A stretch of DNA of 64,000 bases from Tranzscheliella williamsii (Eukaryota > Basidiomycota > Ustilaginomycetes > Ustilaginales > Ustilaginaceae): assembly GCA_023212725.1 (NCBI GenBank), contig JALBYF010000014.1:124001-188000 (forward strand), written 5' to 3'. Both the position numbers and the translations under genes were made by a program. Under the pieces are notes generated by a model. That model searched no databases. It saw nothing but the letters and a program-made list of their open reading frames with translations, and was not told the origin of the DNA. How positions within the stretch are numbered: the stretch's first letter is position 1; each line of letters begins with the position of its first letter. This document shows, one piece after another, positions 50,277 through 58,932 of this stretch.

Positions 50277-52289
50277 CTATTCGAGCTGGATCGCCGAGGT
50301 GGCGTCGACGCCGGTGGCGGAGCGGCGCTGCTTGGTCGGTGGGGTGTCTTCGGCGGGGAGTGAATCGGCGTCGAGCGGGCGCTTTCGGCGAGGGGGGGGG
50401 GGGGGGGTTGTTGTGGAGGGGTGTACCGCCAGCACGTCGTCGCTGTCCTCGTCGGAGGGGGGCGCGGGCGCGGCAGGGCGGGGCTGGGGGGTGGGGACGT
50501 GGTCGAGGAGGATCTTGACCACGCCCTCGCCGGGGGCGGCGTCGTCGGCGGGTAGCGGCTCGGGGCGGGAGAGGAGGAGCTGGACAGGCTGGAGCGCCTG
50601 ATCCTCATCGGTAACGGTGAGGATCGAGCCGTGGCAGAGCGCGAGCGCGGAAAGCGAGCGCGGCAGATTGTCCTCGAAGTCCGGGTCGGCGAGAATGCGC
50701 GCGCCGTCGTAGACGACCAGCTCGACATGGCCCATCCCGAGCGCCTCGCGCGCCACCTGCTCCACCACCTGCGCCAGCGTCACCTGGTCGAAGCTCGACA
50801 CCTCGACAGGCACGTACAGATCCTGACACACGCCGCACGCCGCATTCGGCCGCGCAGGCACCCAGCTCGTCAACATCCGGTTGCTCCCGCGCGACAGCGA
50901 TACAAACCGCGTCTTGTCCCACCGCCCCGAAAGCACATGCAGCGCCTGCAGCACCAGCATCCCGGCAATGATCGCATTTGTCGACGCAATCGCCGGGATA
51001 ATGTTGCCCGCCATCTGCTTGACCTCGAAGCGCGTTTTCCGGTCGATCTGGTAGACAAACGAACGTAGGTTGGACGACGCCGTGACAAGATCCAGCGCGT
51101 CCTCGTCGTCCTTGTCGAACGCTAGCGGAGTAGAAGGATCGGCGGCCGCCCGGACGGCGAGCGCTGACAGGCTCGAGATGAACAACGCCACGTTCTCCTG
51201 CAGGCTGAGTGTGCGCTGGTCCTTCAACTGGGACGCGCTGGGGGTAGCGGCTTGGCCCTTGCCCGGATCGGCAGTAGAATCGTTAGAGGGTACACCATTG
51301 CTATGCGTGACGCTGGTGTGCTGGGATGCTGTGCCCTGAAGCGCGTTGTCGAAACTGAGCGGAACGGGCTTTACCGGTCGATGCGTCCACATTTCCTCCA
51401 TGGCCAGCAGCCGCTGGATGTCGTGCGTGTAGAGCTTTTCAAAAATTCTCTTGGCGACGGTGTCGATGCTAGTCTGGTCTGCCTGGGCGGCTGCGGCTAT
51501 GAGTGCAGCGCGGATGTCGCGCATCTCTCTAGCCTCTTTGCGCAGGTTGTCGATCTCATTGGCGTCTTCGCCATCGGCAACAGCCTTATCCAGCTCGGCG
51601 TCCTCGGTCTCGTCGTCGGCTCCAAAGAGCTGGGTGAAGAGCCAGCTCTTGGCCCAGACAATGCAGTGGATGGGGGTGGATGGGGTGGAGCGGATGGTGC
51701 AGACAGGAAATGTTTTGGGCGCCGGCTTCTCCGTACAGTCATAGCACTCAGTGACGCCCTTTTTGATGGGCTGGACCTGTCCGAGAAAGCCAGTGGTCCC
51801 GCTCTCGATGAGAGGCACATCGGCGGCAATGCACATCTTGTTGACCCAGCGACGTGCATCCAGGTTGTCAAGAGCGTTCATAACGAGGTCGAACTGGTGG
51901 AAGTAGGCGACGTCGAAGCGGGCCTCCTTTATGTTGGCATGGTGGGCTACGATGTTGACGTTCGGGTTGAACGAAGAGGCGGTCTGCTTGGCCACGATCG
52001 ACTTGGGCTTCTTGATGTGCTGCTTCTGGAAGAGGAACTGGCGGTTGAGGTTGGACAGGTCGATGGTGTCCAAGTCGATGATTTCTATGTTGCCGAAACC
52101 AGTGAGGACGAGGTTCTTGAGCAACTCACAGCCGATGCCACCAGCACCGACGACGAGTACCTTGGCAGTGTTGATGCGTTGGAAAGCATCTTTGCCGAGG
52201 ATGCTCTGTGCCAGCCCGTAACGAGCGGGCAGTGGCGTCTCTGCTGCCGCCGGTAGAGCGGACGAGGACGAGGCAATCGAACTTGACAT
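50277..52289 (-). CDS. UBA2: SUMO-activating enzyme subunit Uba2
   Basis: A 670-residue E1 subunit that, with Aos1, adenylates SUMO and carries it as a thioester. The adenylation domain has VLVVGAGGIGCELLKNLVL and the conserved NLNRQFLF and MNALDNLDARRWVN. The zinc-binding Cys pairs are CYDC and CGVC. The catalytic cysteine is in PVCTIRSTPSTPIHCIVWAK, about residue 197. A ubiquitin-fold domain follows (about 530-610), and the tail has a basic bipartite signal (RRKRPLD...PPTKQRR) for nuclear import. A run of 16 G on the plus strand (50392-50407) encodes the PPPPP run just before this signal. The frame continues upstream only to a GTG at 52448, so the ATG at 52289 is chosen. Confidence 0.95.
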   Translation of the reverse strand: MSSSIASSSSALPAAAETPLPARYGLAQSILGKDAFQRINTAKVLVVGAGGIGCELLKNLVLTGFGNIEIIDLDTIDLSNLNRQFLFQKQHIKKPKSIVAKQTASSFNPNVNIVAHHANIKEARFDVAYFHQFDLVMNALDNLDARRWVNKMCIAADVPLIESGTTGFLGQVQPIKKGVTECYDCTEKPAPKTFPVCTIRSTPSTPIHCIVWAKSWLFTQLFGADDETEDAELDKAVADGEDANEIDNLRKEAREMRDIRAALIAAAAQADQTSIDTVAKRIFEKLYTHDIQRLLAMEEMWTHRPVKPVPLSFDNALQGTASQHTSVTHSNGVPSNDSTADPGKGQAATPSASQLKDQRTLSLQENVALFISSLSALAVRAAADPSTPLAFDKDDEDALDLVTASSNLRSFVYQIDRKTRFEVKQMAGNIIPAIASTNAIIAGMLVLQALHVLSGRWDKTRFVSLSRGSNRMLTSWVPARPNAACGVCQDLYVPVEVSSFDQVTLAQVVEQVAREALGMGHVELVVYDGARILADPDFEDNLPRSLSALALCHGSILTVTDEDQALQPVQLLLSRPEPLPADDAAPGEGVVKILLDHVPTPQPRPAAPAPPSDEDSDDVLAVHPSTTTPPPPPRRKRPLDADSLPAEDTPPTKQRRSATGVDATSAIQLE
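50392..50407. repeat. 16-base G/C homopolymer inside the UBA2 coding region
   Basis: Sixteen consecutive G on the plus strand (C on the coding strand) give the proline run in the Uba2 tail. It is the longest homopolymer I noticed in the window. Confidence 0.85.
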
Positions 52290-52874
52290 CTCTTGCAGAG
52301 CGGTTGGCAGAAGCTGGGCCAGTGTGGCAGACAAAGGTGGCAAGACGGATGATGGTAGGGCGGAAAGCGAGAAGAACTGCCAGTACGCGGATACATCATT
52401 GCGCGGATTTAACAAAATAATGGCTTTGTTGGACAGCTTCCGCTCCACCTACGCAACCTCACAACGCATCAGTCGTGTGGCACCTTTAACGCTGCAGGGC
52501 AGCAAAACATACAAGGGGGCAGATCAGAACAAGCACGATGCGAGTGGACTTCTTCGGTGGGACGGGATCACAGTGAATGTCAGGGAGCAAAGACAGTTTG
52601 GGATGCGTCATTGCCCTGGCCCCCGTCTTTCCATCTTGCTGCGTCGAAATATTCCGCCAGTTTTTGTGTACTATTTTCGACACATTTTTCAGCAGTTGAA
52701 GGTTCGCTGACCATTTCTGCAACACAGATTGGCCCAGACGCGGCTTGCGGGCGAGGAGAGGGCACACGGCTTCAGAGCAGGTCCAGTGGTGATCGATGGC
52801 AACGATCGAATCATTGGAGCTACTGCTAGGGAGGAGAGCGCGTTTCGAAAGCGGGGATGGGCGGAACGATGCCG
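52290..52874. promoter_or_regulatory. Promoter of UBA2 and 3' region of YRA1
   Basis: About 585 bases between two leftward genes. No supported ORF or RNA gene is present. Confidence 0.45.
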
Positions 52875-54025
52875 TCACGCCATCTCGACGTCGGCAGTTT
52901 CTGCGACTGGCTTGGAAGCGGGGGTGGGCCCGCTCATGAACGCCTCTAGTTCGGCATCCAGCTCGGCAGCTGTGGCGGGCTTGCGCTTTTGCTTACGCTG
53001 GTCTTGACCGCGTGACTGCGCCGGATTCCGAGCTGGCTGTCTGGTGTCTTCTCTTCCACCCTCTCGTCCGGCTTTCCGCCCAGGCCCGAGCCGGTCCACA
53101 AAGCTTCTGGACTGAGCAGCGGCGGCATTGGCTTGGTCACTGTCAGGAGGGAGGTGAGCAGGCGAAGCCGAGAAGCGGTCAGATCTCGTGCTCATCGCGG
53201 GCGGCCAGTAGCGGAAAAACGTACTCTTTCAATCTTGAAGAAAGATCGAAGCGGGACAGCAGCGAGCGGCTCTCCCCCCCGCCTTTGCTTGGACGGTCGG
53301 CTCGCAGCTCCTGCGTGACGCTGATGATCTGGCCCTTGGCTTTCGCTCCATCATACTCGTTCTTCGCCTCAAGCGCGTGGTTGGGATCCTGGTAGATGAC
53401 CACTGCAACGCCAGTGGACCGGCCTGATCGATCGAACTTGGGCGGAGTATCAGGTGGCGAAAGGAGTTACGTCAGTAAGGATAGCGGGGAGCAGCTGCGG
53501 TCGAATCAAAAGTAGATGCCTACCTTAATGTAAGACTTGGCTACGGGCCCGATTTGCTGGAAGAGATCGTTGAGTTCGCGGTCGGAGACTTCGTAGTGTA
53601 GATTCTCGATGGTGAGCTTTCCCGTTGGCTTGGCCTAGTTGTTCTCGCTTCTGCCCTTGGAAAAGAAGTCCTGTGTCTTGGAGCCGTTGCGGGAAGGACG
53701 GCCGGGGCGCGGGTCCGGATTATACCGATCGTGCTTCCACGACTCGCCTTGATCAGCCGCTGAGGCGCGCGCCGACCTCTGCTCATAAAGTCAGAGAATT
53801 TCGCGGGCAGAGTAGGACGGGGTGGGCAACAGTAAGATGGTAGCCAATAGTGAGATGAGCGCGCGCAGGTGGAATGGTCGCAATAGGAAGTGGATAGCTT
53901 CAGGATTGGAGTGGACGAAGACATACAGAGTAGGGCGAGTTGCGACTGGTGGCGCCAGAGAGACGCGAAGTAGACGCGGGCTGTCGTCCAGGCTCAGCCT
54001 TGAGGTCCTCCAAATGCGAAGACAT
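52875..54025 (-). CDS. YRA1: Yra1/ALY mRNA-export adaptor, with an in-frame TAG
   Basis: Four exons are inferred: 54025-53927, 53778-53524, 53436-53225 and 53139-52875. Introns are 148, 87 and 85 bases; the first starts GTATGT, the first and third have CTGAC branch-like sites and end in CAG, and the second ends in AAG. All joins keep one frame (277 codons including the stop and the internal TAG). The order of blocks is that of ALY/REF proteins: an N-terminal SWKHDRY (like WQHDLF of human ALY), the RRM (KLTIENLHYEVSDRELNDLF, then KFDRSGRSTGVAVVIY), a basic linker, and the C-terminal AELDAELEAFM. The family couples mRNA to the Mex67 export receptor. Oddity: codon TAG at 53637-53635, between SKGRSENN and AKPTGKL, interrupts exon 2, and no GT-AG splice can remove it in frame. 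Confidence 0.8.
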
Positions 54026-55167
54026 GGCGCCCTTGATAATATAGCAGTCGGAAAGATAGCTCTCCTAGAAACTGCAGAATAGCCAAGTGGTGGCAAGCAG
54101 CACGAAGCACTGAAGCCGCCGAGGGCAAGTCAACCCACACCATGCGTTGCCGCCGCGTTGCGCGTTTCTTGCATGATGCCCTTGACACGTTTCTCCCAAT
54201 CTAACAGCCATTATCTTTCTGCTTGAAAATCCCGAACTTAACAGTGCGCTCTTACAGAATCGCTTAGAAGCCACGCGAGGCTTGGCCCCAAGTCATTTTT
54301 TAGGAAGAATTACGGATAGGGTGAGTCGAGTGCTGTCCGTTCCTCGCTGTAGGGCCGCCCAGCTTAGGCGATGGCCAAATTCGCGCATATCACCATCCCG
54401 ATCGCGATTTCTCGACCGATCCAGCAGCTCACTAGCTTAATGACAGCAATCAAGTCTATATTGGTGCATCAACTCGCAACTAGTGTGGGGCAACCCAACT
54501 GGGATACAGAAAGGAGGCCTCTTCTGAAGCGTCGCAAGCTATGTCGAGGCAGCGAGGTCCGCTTCCCGTGTCAGATCGAATCTCGGTCGGTATGTGATGC
54601 ACGATCGAGCAGGGCTATGCTGCGAGGCAACCTCCATTTGAATTCACCTCCTAGCTGTGCATTATATGCTGAATGTAGTTAACCTCAAGCGAATCTGCCC
54701 GTCATCGCATCGGCTTGGCTTGCGTCAAAAAAAAATTCAAACGCTTTCTGAACTGGAAGACGAAGCTCTCAATCCACTGAAGGGTGACTACGGTACCTGG
54801 CCTTGGTAGCCCTTAGTTGGGCTCATATCACTCATCTTGGATTTTCTCAAGCCAAAGTCACACGCCCAGCTCACACGCCCAATTGCCACGCCCACCTCCT
54901 TCTTCTTTCGACCAACACCATCCCGATCCATATTGCCAAAGCGGTCTTTGTCTTTCGCCTTCTACCTTGTGCCAACAAAAACACAATAGCCCCGCAGCAA
55001 CCCTTCTGTAAAGCATCTGCTTTCCAGTTACTCGCCTGCTCACAGAGCCATCTATCCAATCTCTCTATTCCAGTCTCACACTGCCCACAGCTGGCACCCT
55101 TCCAACCATACTCCTACCGAGGAGATAGCAACCCTGTTGAACCCCGTCCTCCCCTCGTCTTCCTTCC
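54026..55167. promoter_or_regulatory. Divergent region between YRA1 and SPE2, including part of the SPE2 leader
   Basis: About 1.1 kb. A 103-codon ATG frame at 54371-54682 shows no protein-like features and is not called. From about 54830 to the SPE2 start the plus strand is C/T-rich and has only one ATG before the SPE2 start (at 55168), which suits a long leader. Confidence 0.45.
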
Positions 55168-55470
55168 ATGCCTTCAGACGATTCAGACGATAATAGTGGT
55201 AATAATCGTACAAGCATACCTAGGTTTTCTATCCCTTCTACCTCCCACCCCACCTCGCTGCTCAAGGTTTCTACTCAGCCCTACTCGCCCCTGCCCCCCT
55301 TCCGCCCCATTCAAGACATCCTCCTGCCTCTACCTAAAGCGCCCGATCCGCCTCCTGCCTCTTCTTCTTCCCGTCGTCTGCTGTTTCAACAACATCTAGC
55401 TCTGCCCTACCACATCGCCCTCAACCTACTCACCTCAGCCCCTCTCTATCTTCACCACCAACCGCGATGA
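55168..55470 (+). CDS. 100-codon upstream ORF in the SPE2 leader
   Basis: The only ATG in roughly 630 bases of C/T-rich leader opens a frame of 100 codons that ends in TGA overlapping the SPE2 start codon (ATGA, 55467-55470). Its own ATG has a weak context (T at -3), while the SPE2 ATG has G at -3, which would favour leaky scanning plus coupled reinitiation. Upstream ORFs control S-adenosylmethionine decarboxylase mRNAs in plants and mammals in response to polyamines, but those peptides are short and unlike this one. The predicted peptide is Pro/Ser/Leu-rich with no known domain. A leader intron could remove it. Confidence 0.5.
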   Translation: MPSDDSDDNSGNNRTSIPRFSIPSTSHPTSLLKVSTQPYSPLPPFRPIQDILLPLPKAPDPPPASSSSRRLLFQQHLALPYHIALNLLTSAPLYLHHQPR

Positions 55471-57104
55471 CGCCCGCCCTTGACATTGCTTCTACCGCCA
55501 ACCAAATTCATTCCCTCTCTCTTGCCAGTAAGCTGCAGCAGCAACTGCACCATCACAACCCGCATCATCATCAGGACACTTCTGACCTCCTAATGGAGGT
55601 CAACGAGGCTCAGCGCTTCAAGACTCTCGAGATCATGGACGCACGCGCAGAGCTCCTCAAGTCCAAGTGCCAAGATGACGCATCCAGCATCACTACAGCT
55701 GTAGACTCCAACAGCGGAAGCTCCGAAAAAGTCCCCGAGGACTTTCATGACCCATGCGGTCCCTTTGAAGGTCCCGAGAAGCTCCTCGAGCTCTGGTTCG
55801 CCGAAGATCCCGCCGACGTCAGTACCTGTTTCTGGGATGACGCCGACGTCCGCCACGGCTACTTTGGCCTGCGCTCTGTCCCCAGGGCTGTCTGGGAGAC
55901 GATGCTGGACATAGTCAAGTGCAAGGTCCTCAGCGTCGTGGAGAGCTCCGAAGTCGATGCCTACCTGCTTAGCGAGTCGTCCATGTTTGTCTTTCCTCAC
56001 AAGCTCATTCTCAAGACTTGTGGAACCACCACGCTTCTGCTCGGTCTGGAAAAGCTTCTCAGCATCGCCAACAAGGCCCTCGCCCATCTGCCTCGCCTGA
56101 CCAAGATCACTGCTGCTGACGACAACGGCAGCAGCCTTGCCGACTCTGGCTTTGTATCCGAGCGACAGCTCGGCTGGCTTGTCACGCATGCCTTCTACAG
56201 CCGAAAGAGTTTTATGTTTCCCGAGCGCCAGAAGGGCCCTCACCGAGACTGGATGCTCGAAGTGGCCGTGCTCGACCGCTTCTTTGAACACGGTGCGGCC
56301 TACACCGTCGGCAAGATGAACGGAGACCACTGGCTGCTCTGGATGGGCTGCGAAGGCGCCCGAGAGCCCGAGTCGCCCATCCGCGCCGGCTCAGCACCCG
56401 CTGTCGAGCGGCCCCTGGCTTTGCCCGCCCCGTGCATCGAGGACCAGACGCTCGAGATCCTCATGACTCACCTCTCGCCCGCCTCGTGCGCCCGTTTCGT
56501 CTTTGAAGAAGAGCTTCCCCATCCCACCGTCGCCGAGTGCTACCCGCAGAAGGCGCTCAGCGTCGAGAGCGGCGCTCCCGTCCCGCTGGACAAGGGGCAT
56601 GGCTTGGGCCTGGCGCTGTCCAACCAGCTAGGCCTGGCCGACCTCTTCCCGCAGACCGAGCTGGATGCGTTTGCCTTTGAGCCTTGCGGTTACTCGGCCA
56701 ACGCCGTCATGCCGCGCGGCGGGCAGACGGACAAAGCGGGATACTGGACCATCCACGTCACCCCCGAAGAAGACTCGTCCTACGCCTCGTTCGAAACCAA
56801 CGTCGCGCTCTGCTCCAGCACTCCCAGCAGCGGCGCCAGCACCCTCCCTGTCCCCACCCATCTGCCCACGCTCGTCAGGCGCATCGTCGACATTTTTGAG
56901 CCTGGCAAGATGTCGGTCACCCTCTTTGTCGCCACCGCTGACGACCCCGCCGCTGACGACCCCGCTGCCCCTCTCGCCGCGCCTCTCACCAACGAAGACA
57001 TCCTCCATGCCCTCTCCCTCCACGGCTACAAGCGCACCGACCGCATCGCCTACGAGTTTGAGCGCTACAACCTCGTCTTTGTCTCCTTCGAGAAGCGTCC
57101 CTGA
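55467..57104 (+). CDS. SPE2: S-adenosylmethionine decarboxylase proenzyme
   Basis: A 545-residue pyruvoyl enzyme that makes decarboxylated S-adenosylmethionine, the aminopropyl donor for spermidine. The core starts at FEGPEKLLELWF (about residue 99), where both acidic residues needed for processing are kept. The self-cleavage site is in YLLSESSMFVFPHKL (about residues 165-180); the second serine of the ESS becomes the pyruvoyl group. LKTCGTTTLL with the catalytic cysteine follows. Further blocks (FMFPERQKGPHRDW, then YTVGKMNGDHWLLW) match the alpha chain. The N-terminal 95 residues are a His/Gln-rich extension with no family match, so translation could instead begin at a later ATG (55592). 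A DDPAA duplication near residue 495 is low-complexity. No introns in the coding part. Confidence 0.95.
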   Translation: MTPALDIASTANQIHSLSLASKLQQQLHHHNPHHHQDTSDLLMEVNEAQRFKTLEIMDARAELLKSKCQDDASSITTAVDSNSGSSEKVPEDFHDPCGPFEGPEKLLELWFAEDPADVSTCFWDDADVRHGYFGLRSVPRAVWETMLDIVKCKVLSVVESSEVDAYLLSESSMFVFPHKLILKTCGTTTLLLGLEKLLSIANKALAHLPRLTKITAADDNGSSLADSGFVSERQLGWLVTHAFYSRKSFMFPERQKGPHRDWMLEVAVLDRFFEHGAAYTVGKMNGDHWLLWMGCEGAREPESPIRAGSAPAVERPLALPAPCIEDQTLEILMTHLSPASCARFVFEEELPHPTVAECYPQKALSVESGAPVPLDKGHGLGLALSNQLGLADLFPQTELDAFAFEPCGYSANAVMPRGGQTDKAGYWTIHVTPEEDSSYASFETNVALCSSTPSSGASTLPVPTHLPTLVRRIVDIFEPGKMSVTLFVATADDPAADDPAAPLAAPLTNEDILHALSLHGYKRTDRIAYEFERYNLVFVSFEKRP

Positions 57105-57349
57105 TCTTCGCGCCGCTGATCGCCGATCTGCAGACCAAGAAAGCCTCCATCTGTTGCCTTTCCGGATTCTCCCCCGGCCGCACCGTTTCTTTCATTTCAG
57201 CGCAGAGATCAGCCCCGAAGCGCGTTGTTCTGTTTCTGTTCCAGGCTGGTTTACTTTGTTTCTACCTACTCCTATCCACCTTGCTAACGAACGACTTTTG
57301 CTCTAGGCGCGCATGGGGACTGCTTGCATCGTGGGCAGGGGGTTGGGCG

Positions 57350-58594
57350 CTAGAGTAGGCGGTTGTGGATGAGGATGCCTGTGAACTCGGCGAGGCCGAT
57401 GGAGGGGTCGTGTGTGCGGTGGGGAGGGTGGGGGACGAGGCCGGCGGGGGTGGGGAGTTTGGCGGCCTCTTGGAGCATTTCGATAATTTCCTGGGGGGGT
57501 GTTTTCTCGCCGAGGGCGGCGAGGGCGCGTGCGAGTTCTGGCGCGCCGATGCGGCGCTGCGGCGGGGCGGACGGGGCGGATGGGGCGGGGCCGATGTGGT
57601 CGAGTAGCAGCTGCCATGCTGCCAGTGCTGCGGTGCGCTGGCTAGCGTCCAGTTCTGCCGGTGCCTGCTCCGTGCTGTGCGGAGCGGCACGCCCGCGCCC
57701 GCGCGCACCCCGCTGGCGACGCCGTCCCGCTCCAACCGCCTCGCTTCCCTCCCCACCCGTGTCAGAAGCGTCCGACCCCGCATCGTCGCCAGCACCGCCC
57801 CCGCGGTCCACTCCAAAGTCGTCGCCAGAATCGTCCGCCTCGTCGACCATAAACCCACCCCCACCCGCGACCTCCCCCGGCGCCTCGTCTTCTTTCTCCG
57901 CCTCTATAGCATGCGCCGTCTGTTGCCGGCCTTTCAGCGCAGCTTTCCTCCGAGGCCTCCTCCCCGCCGGCGTCTCTTGGGTGAGTACTCCAGCCTCGCC
58001 ATCGTCCTCGCTCCGCGATGCTTGTGGCTTGGTCCGGTGCCGGTTGGGGTTCGATCCGGACGCAGGCTGCTGGTCCAGCAGCACAGTAACCACCTGGCGG
58101 AACTCTTCGCGGCGCACCACTTTCTCCGGTCTGACGCCGGGCGGGAGGCGCCGCCGAGAAGCCGCCGAGGAGGGCGCGTAGGCGGTGTCCGCGAACAGAG
58201 ACAGCACCGACGCATCGCCGGCATCCAGACCCAGATTCGTCAGCGCTTCCGGCACCGCGCTCAGCGGGATGGTGTTCGGCCGGGGCTGCGAGCCGGAAGC
58301 AACGGCGTCGCCGGCGTCGACAAGGAAGCCACCCGCGGATGCGTCTTCCGGCATAAAGCCTCCCGCTGCCTCAGCTGCGGGAGTTGGCTCTTCGTCGTCG
58401 TCGTCGCGCATGAAGCCGCCCGCCGCTTCCTCTGCCTCATCGCTCGCGGGCGCCGGAGTCTCCAGCTTGCGGCGCTTCGAGCTCAGCGCTGGGCCCGGCC
58501 GGCCGTACGGGTTAGGCAAGCTAGTGGCATCTTCTCCGGCTTCAATCCGGTTCGAACGGTAGGCGTCATCGAACGCGGCGTCGATATTTGCCAT
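57350..58594 (-). CDS. Acidic protein with GGF repeats and EF-hand-like ends
   Basis: A 414-residue protein that I do not recognise with confidence. It has four copies of a short unit, AGGFMRDDDDE, AGGFMPEDA, AGGFLVDAG and GGGFMVDEAD (about residues 58-105 and 245), each a Gly-Gly-Phe-hydrophobic step followed by acidic residues. Two segments look like EF-hand or centrin-type helix pairs: IPLSAVPEALTNLGLDAGDA with RREEFRQVVTVLL (about 115-175), and RIGAPELARALAALGEKTPP with GLAEFTGIL near the C-terminus. Calcium loops are not canonical. A centrin-like partner in DNA repair (such as yeast Rad33) is one possibility, but unproven. A basic stretch (GRRRQRGARGRGR) could bind nucleic acid. No introns; convergent with SPE2. 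Confidence 0.75.
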   Translation of the reverse strand: MANIDAAFDDAYRSNRIEAGEDATSLPNPYGRPGPALSSKRRKLETPAPASDEAEEAAGGFMRDDDDEEPTPAAEAAGGFMPEDASAGGFLVDAGDAVASGSQPRPNTIPLSAVPEALTNLGLDAGDASVLSLFADTAYAPSSAASRRRLPPGVRPEKVVRREEFRQVVTVLLDQQPASGSNPNRHRTKPQASRSEDDGEAGVLTQETPAGRRPRRKAALKGRQQTAHAIEAEKEDEAPGEVAGGGGFMVDEADDSGDDFGVDRGGGAGDDAGSDASDTGGEGSEAVGAGRRRQRGARGRGRAAPHSTEQAPAELDASQRTAALAAWQLLLDHIGPAPSAPSAPPQRRIGAPELARALAALGEKTPPQEIIEMLQEAAKLPTPAGLVPHPPHRTHDPSIGLAEFTGILIHNRLL

Positions 58595-58932
58595 GTTGCA
58601 ACGCGACAGCGTCGGCTTAGTCGGCCGTACCTCCTGTGGCTAAGACCGTACGGCTCGTGTGAATGCTACGAGCTGGCAAGATGGCAAGGTACAAGGGGAA
58701 GCTGAACGAGGTTGAGCAAAGCAAGGCTGAGCTGAAGGGGTAGCGCAGGAGGATGTGGAGGTGAGTGGGCCAATGATGGTTGTTAGACTGCTTTTTTTCG
58801 CGCGAGAAAGACAGTGAGTCTCTCGGCCGCAGAAAAAGTCGCCTTTATACATACAAGCAACCCGACAAGTTGCCTTTCCTTCCAACAACTCATCGCCCGT
58901 GTCAGAGACGACCTGGAAGCTCTAGTTTGGAT
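58595..58932. promoter_or_regulatory. Shared promoter between the GGF-repeat gene and eIF2B-beta gene
   Basis: A 338-base divergent interval with no other gene. It contains a T-rich run (TTTTTTTCGCG at about 58791). Confidence 0.5.

Noticed and set aside
53185..53224. 40-base alternative for the third YRA1 intron
   Set aside because: It keeps frame but is very short; the 85-base version (53140-53224) has a CTGAC branch site, a pyrimidine tract and a CAG acceptor.
54371..54682. 103-codon ATG frame between YRA1 and SPE2
   Set aside because: Composition looks random and there is no promoter-like or conserved feature beyond the ATG.
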